NCBI RefSeq assembly: GCF_007004735.1 | Contig: NZ_SSNL01000004.1 | Span: 186,001 to 250,000 of the forward strand | Length of the DNA stretch: 64,000 bases | Direction of reading: 5' to 3' | From: Salinigranum halophilum | Lineage (GTDB): Archaea; Halobacteriota; Halobacteria; Halobacteriales; Haloferacaceae | In this document: one piece after another, positions 16,700 through 25,999 of the stretch | Layout of the letters: the number at the start of each line of letters is the position of its first letter | Numbering within the stretch: position 1 is the first letter of the stretch | Notes under the pieces: generated by a model | What the model was told of the DNA's origin: nothing | Seen by the model: only the letters and a program-made list of their open reading frames with translations | Databases searched by the model: none | Translations under genes and position numbers: made by a program

Positions 16700-17952
16700 G
16701 TCGCCGCCTGGCGGATGCGCTGGTCGATCTCCGCCTTCAGTTCCTCGCGGTCTCTGAGCGACGCGGCCCGGCCCGAGACCAGTTCGAGGAGGTCGTACTC
16801 GGCGAGGACGTCGCGCGTCGTCTCCTGGTCGAGGTCGAGCGCGCGCTGGACGTCGTACAGCGTGTTCGCCTCCTCGACGGCCCGCTGGAGGTCCGCCGTC
16901 GAGAGCGAGCCGGGAAGGTCGAGTTCCGGGAGCCTGTCCGCGACGGTGTCGGCGTCGTCCGCCTCGGAGGCGGACTCGCTCTCGTCGTTCGTCTCATCGG
17001 ACGCCTGTGAGCGCGGCTCTCCCTCGGCACCGTCGGCGTCCTCACCGTCCTCGCGATGTTCGTCGGGCTCGTCCTCGTCGATGCCTGTGGCTGGTGCTCC
17101 GTCGTCTCTCGGCTCGTCGGTGTCGGCGTCCACATCGGCGTCGGCGTCCACATCGGCGTCGGCGGCCTCCCGCTCGGACGTCTCTTCGTCCGCGGGCTCG
17201 GCGCGGCTGGGCGCTCCCGTCCCCGGCTCGTGGATGCCGTGGCGAATCATCTGCTTGCGGACCGCCTGCGCGCCGACGTCGACGTCGAGCGCCTCCGTCA
17301 TCTCCGCGAACGTCTCGTACTCCTCGTAGACGCGCGCGAGGACGTCGGGGTCGTGGTGGACGGTCCGGTCGCGTTCGTCGGCGGCGAGTTCCGAGAGGGG
17401 ATGTGCCTTCGTCCGGTGTATCTTCATCCCCCGCTCCGTCTCGAACGTCCGGTCACAGTCGGGGTGTGTACAGGAGACGATTCCGTTCGGGTCGTTCCTG
17501 TCGTTCCCGTCGGTCCCGTCGGGTTCGTCGGCTTCGACGTCGGCGCGTCCCCCGGGCGAGTCGGCTTCGACGTCACGCGCGTCGGTCGCCGCCGCCTCGA
17601 CGTCCGCGACGGCGTCGGCGTCGCCGTCGGCACTGTCACCAGTGTGCCGGTCGTCCCCCGCGCTCGCGCTCTCGTCCCGTGTCGTCACCGAACGGGAGCC
17701 GGCCGTGTTCGCACCGACGGGTTCCGACGGCGTTCCCGCCGACTGCTCGGTCGTTCCGGGCCGGTCGACGTCGAGGGGACCGACGTCCCCGTCGGTCGGG
17801 AGGTCGATACGCAGCTGGACGGAGAAGCTGTCGTCTCCCGAGGGACCGCCCTCACCGTCGTCGAGGGGCTTGGCTTGCTGTACGCTGATTCCGTTCGTCT
17901 CGAGCGTCTCGATGAGCGTCGCGAGCTGCCGATACCTATGGCTGAGTGACAT
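16696..17952 (-). CDS. Acidic protein with single C2H2 zinc finger
   Basis: 418 residues. An N-terminal ~50-residue domain (MSLSHRYRQLATLIETLE) precedes a long Asp/Glu/Ala/Thr low-complexity region. A classical C2H2 finger follows at about residue 160 (C-x4-C-x12-H-x4-H, starting CTHPDC). Next is a helix-turn-helix-like segment (FAEMTEALDVDVGAQAVRKQ), another acidic linker with Asp-Val-Asp-Ala repeats, and a C-terminal helical domain resembling an HTH-type pairing region (STADLQRAVEEANTLYDVQ). It looks like a haloarchaeal DNA-binding regulator. A perfect AT-rich palindrome 48-68 bp upstream could be its own operator. Confidence 0.8.
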   Translation of the reverse strand: MSLSHRYRQLATLIETLETNGISVQQAKPLDDGEGGPSGDDSFSVQLRIDLPTDGDVGPLDVDRPGTTEQSAGTPSEPVGANTAGSRSVTTRDESASAGDDRHTGDSADGDADAVADVEAAATDARDVEADSPGGRADVEADEPDGTDGNDRNDPNGIVSCTHPDCDRTFETERGMKIHRTKAHPLSELAADERDRTVHHDPDVLARVYEEYETFAEMTEALDVDVGAQAVRKQMIRHGIHEPGTGAPSRAEPADEETSEREAADADVDADADVDADTDEPRDDGAPATGIDEDEPDEHREDGEDADGAEGEPRSQASDETNDESESASEADDADTVADRLPELDLPGSLSTADLQRAVEEANTLYDVQRALDLDQETTRDVLAEYDLLELVSGRAASLRDREELKAEIDQRIRQAAT

Positions 17953-17999
17953 ATCGTAGTGGTCCCCTGACCCTCCCCGGGCCTGCTTCGTTAGAAGAA

Positions 18000-18020
18000 A
18001 TGTAATCCAAACGATTACAT
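18000..18020. promoter_or_regulatory. Perfect palindrome between divergent genes
   Basis: ATGTAATC (18000-18007), 5-nt spacer, GATTACAT (18013-18020). It is strikingly AT-rich against ~67% G+C surroundings. It sits 48-68 bp before the zinc-finger gene start on one side and ~125 bp before the small membrane protein on the other. Geometry fits a dimeric transcription factor site; the regulator is unknown. Confidence 0.5.
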
Positions 18021-18142
18021 AACGCTTTGGTCTACTACATCAGAATCGATAAGCAAGGACGTGTTTGTGGGGGTCTCGACCCGTCACGTGGCCCGCGACC
18101 GCACCGGGACGTTGATACCGGCTAGCGCCGAACGTGGTCGAC

Positions 18143-18325
18143 ATGGGACTGCGATCAACCTGGCAGAACAACCAGCAGGTGCGGCGTGGGGTGATGGGAG
18201 CCATCGCGGGCTCCGTTGCCGGCATCACGGCGGCGGGCCTCGAAGGCGGTATCCTCCAGCGCTACGGCGTCGCGATCTTCCTCGGCATCGTCGTCTTCAT
18301 CGCGCTGAAGCTCCTCCTCGAGTAG
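18143..18325 (+). CDS. Small membrane protein
   Basis: 60 residues: a short basic/polar N-terminus (MGLRSTWQNNQQVRRG), a glycine/alanine-rich segment and a C-terminal transmembrane helix (IFLGIVVFIALKLLLE). An upstream in-frame GTG at 18134 is possible, but the ATG at 18143 is preferred. Its TAG stop is one base from the convergent helicase stop. Function unknown. Confidence 0.75.
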   Translation: MGLRSTWQNNQQVRRGVMGAIAGSVAGITAAGLEGGILQRYGVAIFLGIVVFIALKLLLE

Positions 18326-18326
18326 T

Positions 18327-21101
18327 CTAGTCGAGGTCGCCCGGTGAGTCGGCTGTTGCGTTCGCGCCCTCGTCGAGCGCTGTCAGGACCCGCTCGTGGA
18401 ACTCCCGGAGGACCTGGTTCTCGTCCTCGGCGAGCACGACGTCGCTCGCCATGAGCGTGGCCAGGCCGAACGCCCGCGGCGACGGGGTCTCGGCTTCGCG
18501 GACCGCGACCGACACCTCGTCGCGCTCGACCGCCTCGATGAACGCGACGAGGCCGTCGAGGTTCAGCTTGTCCTCGAGGATCTCCCGGTAGGTCTCTTCC
18601 ATCACCGCGAACGACTCCAGCCCCTGTGCGAACGACAGGAGCATCTCGCTCGACACCTGCTGTTGGGCCGCACTCTTCTCGTACCCCTTGTACCGCTTCA
18701 GAATCATCAGCGAGCGCGTCGCGTTGATGCGGAAGTACCGCTTGAGGAGGTCCGTCCCGTCGAGCGCCGCTCGCAGGTCGGTCTCGACCGCCGCGGGGTC
18801 GAGGCGCTCGATGAGTCCCGCCACGTCGACCTTCCGGTTGAGCGGCATCGAGACGGTGAAGCCGTTGTCCGCGACGGTGACCTGCACGTTGGCGTTCGCC
18901 CGCCGTGAACAGTGGTACGCCACGAGCCGAGCGAGGCCGTCGTTGAACCGCCGACCGAAGAGCGAGTGGACGTGGTAGTGTCGTCGGTACTCGCCCCGGT
19001 CTCTCACCTCCTCGACGCTGAGCCGTGTGTCGGTCGAGACGGAGTCCGAGCCGGCGTATCTGACCTGCTCGTCGAACATGCGGGCGATGGCGCGAACCGA
19101 GTTCTCGTCGAGCGGGAACGTCCGCAGCCACTCGCGGACGGCGGGCTGGCCGCCGCGCTCGAGGCGTTCGACCAGTTCGCCCTGGAACGATGCGACGGCT
19201 CTCCCCAGGTCGTACGAGAGGGGCAGGCGCTCGGAGAACCACGACGGGACCGTAGGTCGTTTCGACGTGGGGTCGACGTAGACCTTCGACCCCCGGCGGT
19301 AGCGGTACTCGTAGTTCGAGCCCCCGAGGACGAACACGTCGCCCTTCTCGAGGGTGTCGAGGTAGTTCTCGTCGAGACTACCGACCCACTCGTCCCCTCC
19401 GCGGGTGACGACGTCACAGGAGAAGGAGTCGGGGATGGTCCCGATGTTCGTCATGTAGATGACCCGCGCCATCCGCCCCCGCTTGCCGACGAGCGGTTCC
19501 CCGACCGGGAACTCCTCGTAGTGGTGTTCGCCGTCGGGTGGGTCGTTGGTGTCGCGCCACACCTTCGCGTAGACGTTCTTCTCCTCGAGCCCCTCGTACT
19601 CCGCGGTGAGGTAGCTCATGAGCCGCTCCCACGCCCCGTCGGAGAAGTCGCGGTAGGGGTACGCGCGTCGGAGCGTCGCTTTCACCTCCGCTTCCCGCCG
19701 CACGCTGTTGATGGCCATACCGTACACCTGCTGGGCGGCGACGTCCTGGGCGTTTTCTGGAATAAAAACGCGGTCGACGAACCCCTCGGTCGCCTTCTGC
19801 AGCATGACGGCACACTCGACGAGTTCGTCGCGGTCGAGCGCGATGACGCGTCCCTCGACGACCTGGCCGAGGCGGTGTCCGGCGCGGCCCACCCGCTGGA
19901 GGAGGCTCGCGACCGACTTGGGCGACCCGACCTGCACCACGAGGTCGATGTGGGGCATGTCGATGCCGAGTTCGAGCGAGGTCGACGTGGTGACGACGTC
20001 CAGTGCCCCGTCCTTCAACTGCTGTTCGACGGCCTGTCTACGCTCTTTCGACAGCGACCCGTGATGACAGCCGGAGTTCTCCTCGTCGTAGTCGTACCGC
20101 TCCCGGAGGGTGTGTAACACGCGCTCGGCCCCGGACCGGGTGTTCGTGAACACCAGCGTGTTCGTGTGGTCCGAGACGAGTTCGTGCAGGCGGTCGTAGA
20201 AGCGCTCGTGCACCTCGCCGGCGGGCGTGTCGATGAGGTCGTCCGTCGGACACTCCAGCCGGAGGTCGAAGTCACGGACGAACCGTGTGTCGACGATCTC
20301 ACACTCCCGTGGCTCACCGGCCTCACGACCGACGAGAAACTCCGCCATCGTCGAGAGCGGCTCGACCGTCGCCGAACAGCCGATGCGGGTCGGCGACCCC
20401 TCGGCGAGGTTCTCCAGTCGCTCGAGCGACACCGACAGGTGGGTCCCGCGTTTGTTGTCGGCCAGCGAGTGAATCTCGTCGACGACGACGTACTCGACGG
20501 TTCGGAGCTTCTCCTTGAACTTCGGGGAGTTGAGCAGGATGGCCAGCGTCTCCGGCGTGGTGTTGAGGATGTGCGGCGTCACCTCCAGCATCTTCTGTCG
20601 CTCCGACGAATCGGTGTCGCCGTGGCGGATGGCGTGGCGGATGTCGCACGTCTCCCCGCGCGCGGCCAGCCGCTCCGTGATCCCCTCCAGCGGCTCGGTC
20701 AGGTTGCGGTGGATGTCGTTCGCGAGGGACTTCAGGGGGGAGACGTACAGGCAGTACACCGAGTTCTCGAGCCCCTCGTCGCGCTCGCGCTCGCGCCGAA
20801 ACAGCTCGTTGATGATGGCGGTGAACGACGCGAGCGTCTTGCCCGACCCCGTCGGCGCGCAGATGAGCGCGTTCTCGCCTCGGTGGATGAGCGGGACCGC
20901 CTCGCGCTGTGGCGGGGTGAAGAAGCCGCCGTTCTGGGGGAGAAACGCGCCGAACTGGTCGACCCACCACTCCCGCACCACCGGTTCGAGCAGTGAGAGG
21001 ACGTCGCCGTCGCCGATGTCGACGGTGTCGGGGTCGAACGGGACGTCCGTCTCGGCGTCACAGAGCAGCGCACGACCCGGCTTCCCCTCGCCGTCACTCA
21101 T
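18327..21101 (-). CDS. Lhr-type ATP-dependent helicase
   Basis: 924 residues, superfamily 2 helicase of the large helicase-related (Lhr) class, full length for the core group. Motif Q/I: FTPPQREAVP and APTGSGKT (Walker A); motif II DEIH; motif III SATV; motif IV region LVFTNTRSG; motif V/VI TSLELGIDMPHID and QRVGRAGHR. The ~350-residue winged-helix/Lhr C-terminal region follows. Archaeal Lhr proteins unwind nucleic acids in repair. Its stop codon lies within CTAG, one base past the convergent small gene's stop. Confidence 0.93.
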   Translation of the reverse strand: MSDGEGKPGRALLCDAETDVPFDPDTVDIGDGDVLSLLEPVVREWWVDQFGAFLPQNGGFFTPPQREAVPLIHRGENALICAPTGSGKTLASFTAIINELFRRERERDEGLENSVYCLYVSPLKSLANDIHRNLTEPLEGITERLAARGETCDIRHAIRHGDTDSSERQKMLEVTPHILNTTPETLAILLNSPKFKEKLRTVEYVVVDEIHSLADNKRGTHLSVSLERLENLAEGSPTRIGCSATVEPLSTMAEFLVGREAGEPRECEIVDTRFVRDFDLRLECPTDDLIDTPAGEVHERFYDRLHELVSDHTNTLVFTNTRSGAERVLHTLRERYDYDEENSGCHHGSLSKERRQAVEQQLKDGALDVVTTSTSLELGIDMPHIDLVVQVGSPKSVASLLQRVGRAGHRLGQVVEGRVIALDRDELVECAVMLQKATEGFVDRVFIPENAQDVAAQQVYGMAINSVRREAEVKATLRRAYPYRDFSDGAWERLMSYLTAEYEGLEEKNVYAKVWRDTNDPPDGEHHYEEFPVGEPLVGKRGRMARVIYMTNIGTIPDSFSCDVVTRGGDEWVGSLDENYLDTLEKGDVFVLGGSNYEYRYRRGSKVYVDPTSKRPTVPSWFSERLPLSYDLGRAVASFQGELVERLERGGQPAVREWLRTFPLDENSVRAIARMFDEQVRYAGSDSVSTDTRLSVEEVRDRGEYRRHYHVHSLFGRRFNDGLARLVAYHCSRRANANVQVTVADNGFTVSMPLNRKVDVAGLIERLDPAAVETDLRAALDGTDLLKRYFRINATRSLMILKRYKGYEKSAAQQQVSSEMLLSFAQGLESFAVMEETYREILEDKLNLDGLVAFIEAVERDEVSVAVREAETPSPRAFGLATLMASDVVLAEDENQVLREFHERVLTALDEGANATADSPGDLD

Positions 21102-21183
21102 TGTGAGGGCGTAGGACTGTGCGGGTAAGTGGGTTGCGGGCCACGAGACGTGGTCGACGGGCGCGTCGAGCGATCGGGCCGGG

Positions 21184-22072
21184 TCAGACGCGAGTGACGT
21201 CGTACGAGAGGTTCACTGACGACGCCTCGGACCCCTCGGCGTTGAACTCGATTCTGAACCACGACTCCCCGGTGTCACGGCTGTAATTAGGGGGACTGGG
21301 GTCGTCGTCGAGATACCACCGGTCGTCACTCTGCCACTGGAAGAACTCCTCGTCGGCGTTCAGCCCCTTGTCGGCCTCCCAGAACGTCGCCTCGATGTCG
21401 ATGTACGCCGCCGACCGATCGATCTGCTGGGGGTTCGGGAAGACGAATTCGACCGGTGAAAAGTCGAGCGACAGGGTCCGCCCGGTGTTCTCTCGTATCT
21501 CGCGGGCCTCGTCGTCTTCGACGTCCCAGATTCGGCTGTGGCCGACAGTGGTCTCGACGGCCGCCTCGCCGTCCGTCGCCGAGACGTCGATCTCACCGTA
21601 GAGTTCCTCGGTGTTCGGCCCGTCGAACGCCGCGTCCGAGGCGCTTTCCACGTAGAGGTAAGAAGTTTTCCAGCCGGTAGCGCTCCGGCTCCGGTTCGAC
21701 CGCCTGGACCACGACCGGCTCGACCTCCGGCTGGACCGTGAGGACGACGAGCTCCGGCTCGGGGGTCGCCGTCACCGTCGCCGTGGACGTCTGAGTCGGG
21801 GTCGCTGTCGCCGTCGCCGTTCGGGTCTGTGTCGCCGGCCGAGGGGCCGCGGTGGACTGCGACGGTCCGCCCGTGCCGCCGACGTTGACGTTGAACGTAC
21901 AGCCCGACAGTGCCGTGAGTGCGGCACCGGCACCCGCGAGGAAGTGTCGTCGGCCACGCCGTCGCGACGACGGCTCCCGGTCGGATGACCCGTCGACGGT
22001 GGCCGTCGGCGTCGCCGAATCGCTCTGTGGCCCGGGTTCGTCCCGGTTCGTTCCATTTCTCATGACACTCAT
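21184..22072 (-). pseudogene. Frameshifted Tat lipoprotein gene
   Basis: The minus strand holds two adjoining frames that join into one protein. The upstream frame (from ATG 22072 or 22063) has a twin-arginine segment (RRRGRRHFLAG), a hydrophobic stretch, a lipobox ending LSGC and a Thr/Pro-rich linker, then reads RYRLENF. The downstream frame continues from YLYVESASDAAF to the TGA at 21184 as an extracellular beta-rich domain with many Trp/Tyr/Asp. Removing one A from the AA at 21660-21661 (one T on the coding strand) gives RYRLENFYLYVESAS and restores a 295-residue protein. So this is one gene broken by a single-base insertion, either a true mutation or a base-call error. The domain is not one I recognise. 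Confidence 0.85.
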
Positions 22073-22184
22073 CTACGTCGATAGGTAATCAAGATTGCTC
22101 CCGCGTGTTCGAATCTCGAATCGCCGTCGCTGCCGAGCGCGCGCAGCCAGAACTTCTTTCGGGCCTCCCCGCAGACCGACCCCT

Positions 22185-22955
22185 ATGCGCGTCACCTTTC
22201 TCGGAACCGGGAGCGCGATGCCGACGCCCGAACGGGTCCAGACGGGCCTCCTCATCGAGTCCGACCCCACGGGCGAGGGGGACGGCGAAGACGACGAGGG
22301 ACACCGTCGACAGCTCCTCGTCGACTGTGGCAGCGGCGTCCTCAACCGGCTCTCGTCGACCGATGCCGGCTACGAGTCCATCTCGACGGTGCTCCTCACG
22401 CATCACCATCTCGACCACGTCGCGGACCTCCTGCCCCTCCTGAAAGCACGATGGCTCGCGGGCGAAGAACATCTCGAAGTCGTCGGTCCCGTCGGGACGA
22501 AGGCGCTCGTCGACGGCCTCCTGGACGTCCACGACTACCTCCAGGGGAGAGTCGACCTGCGCGTCAGAGAGGTCGGTGCCGAACCGTTCGAGGTGGCCGG
22601 GTTCGCGGTCGAGGGGTTCGAGACGCGCCACTCGATGCCGTGTCTGGCCTACCGCTTCGGCGACGAGTTCGTCTTCAGTGGGGACTCGGAGGCCTTCGCG
22701 GGACTGGCGAACTTCGCGTCGGGCGCGACGGTGCTCGCCCACGACTGCTCGTTCCCCGACGAGGTGGACGTCTCGAACCACCCGACGCCCAGCCAACTCG
22801 GTGACTCCCTCGCCGGGTCGGCTATCGGCCGCGTCTACCTCACACACCTCTACCCGCACACGCGCGGGAAACACAGCGAGATGATAGAGAGTGTCGAGCG
22901 ACACTTCGACGGCGACGTACGGATGGCGAAAGACGGCCTCCGCGTGAACATCTGA
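22185..22955 (+). CDS. Metallo-beta-lactamase fold hydrolase (RNase Z-like)
   Basis: 256 residues. Starts MRVTFLGTGSAMPTPER; the metal motif is THHHLDHV (HxHxDH), later SGDSE, an AHDCSF segment and a C-terminal THLYPHTRGKH. The arrangement matches the small MBL hydrolase/RNase Z-like superfamily, but it lacks the RNase Z flexible arm, so tRNA processing is not assumed. It converges on the isopentenyl phosphate kinase gene (24-bp gap). Confidence 0.9.
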   Translation: MRVTFLGTGSAMPTPERVQTGLLIESDPTGEGDGEDDEGHRRQLLVDCGSGVLNRLSSTDAGYESISTVLLTHHHLDHVADLLPLLKARWLAGEEHLEVVGPVGTKALVDGLLDVHDYLQGRVDLRVREVGAEPFEVAGFAVEGFETRHSMPCLAYRFGDEFVFSGDSEAFAGLANFASGATVLAHDCSFPDEVDVSNHPTPSQLGDSLAGSAIGRVYLTHLYPHTRGKHSEMIESVERHFDGDVRMAKDGLRVNI

Positions 22956-22979
22956 GCCGCCTCGGTCCCGTGTCGGCCC

Positions 22980-23723
22980 CTACCCCGACTCCTCGATTCG
23001 CGTCCCCGCGTCGGCCCCCGCCAAGAACGCGTCGACGGCGTCGGGTCCGAAGACGAACGCCGGCGCGCCCAGGTCGAGGAGTGCCCGGACCTTCGCGGCC
23101 ATCCCCCCCGTCACGTCGGTCGCGTCCGACCCGCCCAGCGCGGCTGCGACGTCCTCGAACGCCTCGATTCGGGGGATGACCTCGTCCTCGGCATCGAGCA
23201 CGCCCGGCACTGTCGAACACATCCCGACCCGGTCCGCGTCGAGGTGTCTCGCCAGCGACGTGACGAGTTCGTCGCCGGAGACGACGGTCGTGCCCTGCCC
23301 CGCGTGGGCGACGAGGTCACCGTGAAGGACGGGGACGAACCCCTCGTCCAGTAACGTCCGAACCGCGTTCGGCGGGAGCGTCAACGACCCCGCGGCGTCC
23401 CGCGCACCGAACGACAGCGGGTGGACCGGGACGGCGGGGACGTCGCGCGAGAGCAACACGTCGACCACGCGGCGGTTGAGCGTCTTCATCGCCCCGTGGA
23501 TGTCGGCGACCGCCGCCGGGTCGTGGGTCCCCTCGGTTGTCGAGACGCCGTGGGTCGCGGCGTGGTGGTGGCCGAACGAGCCGCCGCCGTGGACGACGAC
23601 GAGCCGCTCGACCGCCGCGGCGGCGATGGCGTCGGCCATCCGCGCGAGCGAGACCTCGTCGACCTGTTCGGGTTCGTCCTTCTCGGTGACGACGCTCCCG
23701 CCGAGTTTGAGCACCGTCGTCAT
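22980..23723 (-). CDS. ipk: Isopentenyl phosphate kinase
   Basis: 247 residues, amino-acid kinase fold. Signatures: TTVLKLGGSVVTEKD at the N-terminus, VVVHGGGSFGHHHA with the conserved catalytic His, VSGDELVTSLA, and DVTGGMAAKV near the C-terminus. It phosphorylates isopentenyl phosphate to IPP in the archaeal mevalonate pathway. It overlaps mevalonate kinase by 4 bp (ATGA), so the two are co-transcribed and coupled. Confidence 0.95.
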   Translation of the reverse strand: MTTVLKLGGSVVTEKDEPEQVDEVSLARMADAIAAAAVERLVVVHGGGSFGHHHAATHGVSTTEGTHDPAAVADIHGAMKTLNRRVVDVLLSRDVPAVPVHPLSFGARDAAGSLTLPPNAVRTLLDEGFVPVLHGDLVAHAGQGTTVVSGDELVTSLARHLDADRVGMCSTVPGVLDAEDEVIPRIEAFEDVAAALGGSDATDVTGGMAAKVRALLDLGAPAFVFGPDAVDAFLAGADAGTRIEESG

Positions 23724-24754
23724 CGGTCGTCGCCCTCGGTCGCGTCCTCCGCCCGGACGCCCTCGGGCGCCAACTCGGCCCGGAACGCGTCCTCACACCC
23801 CGGCGTGAATCGGAGCGCCGTGCGGCTCTCGGGCGTCGGGTCGAGCGCGACGATACAGCCGCCACCGCCGGCCCCGGTGAGTTTTGCGCCGTGCGCGCCG
23901 GCGTCCCGCGCGGCCCACACCATCGCGTCGAGCGACCGCGAGGAGACGCCCAGCGCCTCCAGGAGGCCGTGGTCGAAGTCCATCAGTCGCCCGAGTTCGG
24001 TCAACAGGCCCTCGGTCGCCGGCTCGGTCGGGTCCGCGCTCTCGAGGAGCGCCTCGCCCCGACGGACGATATCGCCGATGCTCTCGACGGTGTCGGCGGC
24101 GAAGTCGTACTCCTCGCGCAGTCGCCGAACACCGGCGACCAGTTCACCCGTGTCGCCCGCGCCGCCGTCGAACCCGACGACGAACGGGAGCGCGGGCGTG
24201 TCGATGGCGCGGCAGTCGTCGCCCTCGACGCGGACGGCACCACCCATCGCCGAGCAGAACGTGTCCGCGCGGGAGGCTTGCCCCTCCTGCACGTCGTACT
24301 CCGCCCGGAAGGCGCGGTCGGCCAGTGCCTCGGGGGCGAGTTCGTGACCGAGTTCCCGCGTCGCGGCGTCGATTCCCGCGACGACCACGGCAGCCGAGGA
24401 GCCGAGGCCCGCGCCGAGCGGGATATCGCTCTCGACTACGATGTCGAAGCCGGCGTTCGGGGCGTCGGCCGCGTCGCGCGCCTGGTCGACCGCGGCGTCG
24501 ACGTAGCCCATCGCCGCGTCGACGAGCGACCGGTCCACGTCGACGTCCGGTCTGTCGTCCGTGGAGCCGTGGTACTCGACGGTGAAGCCGTCGAGGCTCA
24601 GGTCCGTCGCCTGCACGCGGACGTGGTCGTCGTCACGCTCCGACACGTGGACACGCGCCCGTCGCTCGATGGCACAGGGAACCGCCGGTTCGCCGTAGAC
24701 GACGGCGTGCTCCCCGAAGAGGTACACCTTGCCCGGGGCGCTCGAGACAGTCAT
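23720..24754 (-). CDS. mvk: Mevalonate kinase
   Basis: 344 residues, GHMP kinase. Starts TVSSAPGKVYLFGEHAVVYG; the glycine-rich ATP loop is IPLGAGLGSSAAVVVA; the C-terminal motif is HGAKLTGAGGGGC. Converts mevalonate to mevalonate 5-phosphate in isoprenoid (lipid core, carotenoid, quinone) biosynthesis. First gene of the mvk-ipk unit; an AT-rich stretch lies ~30 bp upstream. Confidence 0.96.
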   Translation of the reverse strand: MTVSSAPGKVYLFGEHAVVYGEPAVPCAIERRARVHVSERDDDHVRVQATDLSLDGFTVEYHGSTDDRPDVDVDRSLVDAAMGYVDAAVDQARDAADAPNAGFDIVVESDIPLGAGLGSSAAVVVAGIDAATRELGHELAPEALADRAFRAEYDVQEGQASRADTFCSAMGGAVRVEGDDCRAIDTPALPFVVGFDGGAGDTGELVAGVRRLREEYDFAADTVESIGDIVRRGEALLESADPTEPATEGLLTELGRLMDFDHGLLEALGVSSRSLDAMVWAARDAGAHGAKLTGAGGGGCIVALDPTPESRTALRFTPGCEDAFRAELAPEGVRAEDATEGDDR

Positions 24755-24831
24755 GTGCCGAGGTTGCGGGCAGTGGATAAAAATGGTGTCCGATACCGGC
24801 CGCCCGACCGCTCGACCGTCCAGTCACCCGG

Positions 24832-25554
24832 TCAGTCGACGCGCTCGGGCGGGTGCAGCGTCGCCTCGGCGTGCGACGCGACGAACTGCGCGTAGACACG
24901 GGGCCGGACGCCGAGGTCTCGGAGGACCGCCGCGTAGCGTCCGTGCCCGCGTGCGAGCGAGACCCCGTCGCCAGTGGTCGCGACTCGGGCCTCGGCGTCG
25001 AGGTCGACCGGCGTCCGGACGAGGCGGTCGTCGAGGTGGCTGAACGCGGTGAGTCGCTGGCGGACCCGTCTGGCCCGCGTCGGCCCGGGAGCGACCGAGA
25101 GTTCGACGTCGCGGTTGCCCGCATCGAACAGCGAGACCGAGAAGGAGTCGGGCGTGCCGTCGAGCGCGATGTCGGCGACGGACTTCGGGAACCCCCAGAG
25201 TTCGTCGCCGAGCGCTCGGGCGGGTGCTGTCGTCACCGGGAGGTCGACGACGTAGCCGCCGATGCCGTCTAGGGAGGTCGGCATGCCCGCGACGCCCGCC
25301 GCCGTGACGGGGACGACGACCGCGAACTCGCGGTACGGCTCCAGCGAACCCACCGCACGGTAGTCGATTCCAACCACCGTGACTGCGCCGCGGCGCGCGC
25401 CGAAGCGGAGCGGCGTCAGGTCCGCCGGGAGCGCCGCACGGAGCGGGGCCCAGTCGGCCGCGAACACCGCGCCGCCGAGACGAGCGCGACACGTGAGCGG
25501 AACGGTGACCTCGTGGCCCGTCGACAGCTGTCGGGGTGCTGGCCCGGTCGCCAT
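24832..25554 (-). CDS. Acetoacetate decarboxylase-like protein
   Basis: 240 residues from ATG 25554. Matches the acetoacetate decarboxylase (ADC) superfamily: a VVVPVTAAG strand, GIGGYVVDLPVTTA, then GDELWGFPKSVADI where the lysine of WGFPK corresponds to the Schiff-base region. Haloarchaeal members are usually annotated only as ADC family; the substrate is not determined. A five-base gap to the upstream hypothetical gene suggests co-transcription. Confidence 0.85.
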   Translation of the reverse strand: MATGPAPRQLSTGHEVTVPLTCRARLGGAVFAADWAPLRAALPADLTPLRFGARRGAVTVVGIDYRAVGSLEPYREFAVVVPVTAAGVAGMPTSLDGIGGYVVDLPVTTAPARALGDELWGFPKSVADIALDGTPDSFSVSLFDAGNRDVELSVAPGPTRARRVRQRLTAFSHLDDRLVRTPVDLDAEARVATTGDGVSLARGHGRYAAVLRDLGVRPRVYAQFVASHAEATLHPPERVD

Positions 25555-25559
25555 CCGGG

Positions 25560-25901
25560 CTAGTGCTCGGCTTCTTCCTCGTCGTACGCGTCGGTGAGGT
25601 CGTCGAGTTCGGCGATTTCGAGGTCGGCGTCGGAGCCGCGGAGCTTCCGGACGGCGACGGCGACCACGGCGAGGGCGACGACGCCGAGAAGGAGGGCGAG
25701 CGGGCCGACGCGACGGCCGGACGACTCGTCGGCCGTGTCGTCGGACTCGGACGCTGCCCCCTCGCCGGCGACCGCCTCGAGTTCCTCGTACGCCTCGTCT
25801 TCGTCCTCGTCGGCCGAGCGGCCGATGGCGGGAGCGGTGTTCGTCGCGCTGAACTCCAGACCGTCGTGAACGTGCAGTTCGAACAGGGTGAACTTGTCCA
25901 T
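25560..25901 (-). CDS. Single-pass membrane protein, acidic
   Basis: 113 residues: a short N-terminal domain (MDKFTLFELHVHDGLEFSAT), an acidic Glu/Asp/Ala linker, one transmembrane helix (LALLLGVVALAVVAVAVRKL) at about 70-90 and an acidic C-terminus. The ATG at 25901 is preferred to an upstream extension that runs into the divergent promoter. Function unknown. Confidence 0.75.
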   Translation of the reverse strand: MDKFTLFELHVHDGLEFSATNTAPAIGRSADEDEDEAYEELEAVAGEGAASESDDTADESSGRRVGPLALLLGVVALAVVAVAVRKLRGSDADLEIAELDDLTDAYDEEEAEH

Positions 25902-25999
25902 GGCGCAGTAGACGACGACGAGCCGTATCAACGTTGTGACGACTTCTCTCCCCCCGCGCCGAGAGCAACGTATTTCGGCGCGGTCGCCCGAGACGGCGT

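Noticed and set aside
22080..22125. tRNA-like T-loop (TTCGAATCT) upstream of the MBL gene
   Set aside because: The flanking bases do not form a T stem, acceptor or anticodon arm.
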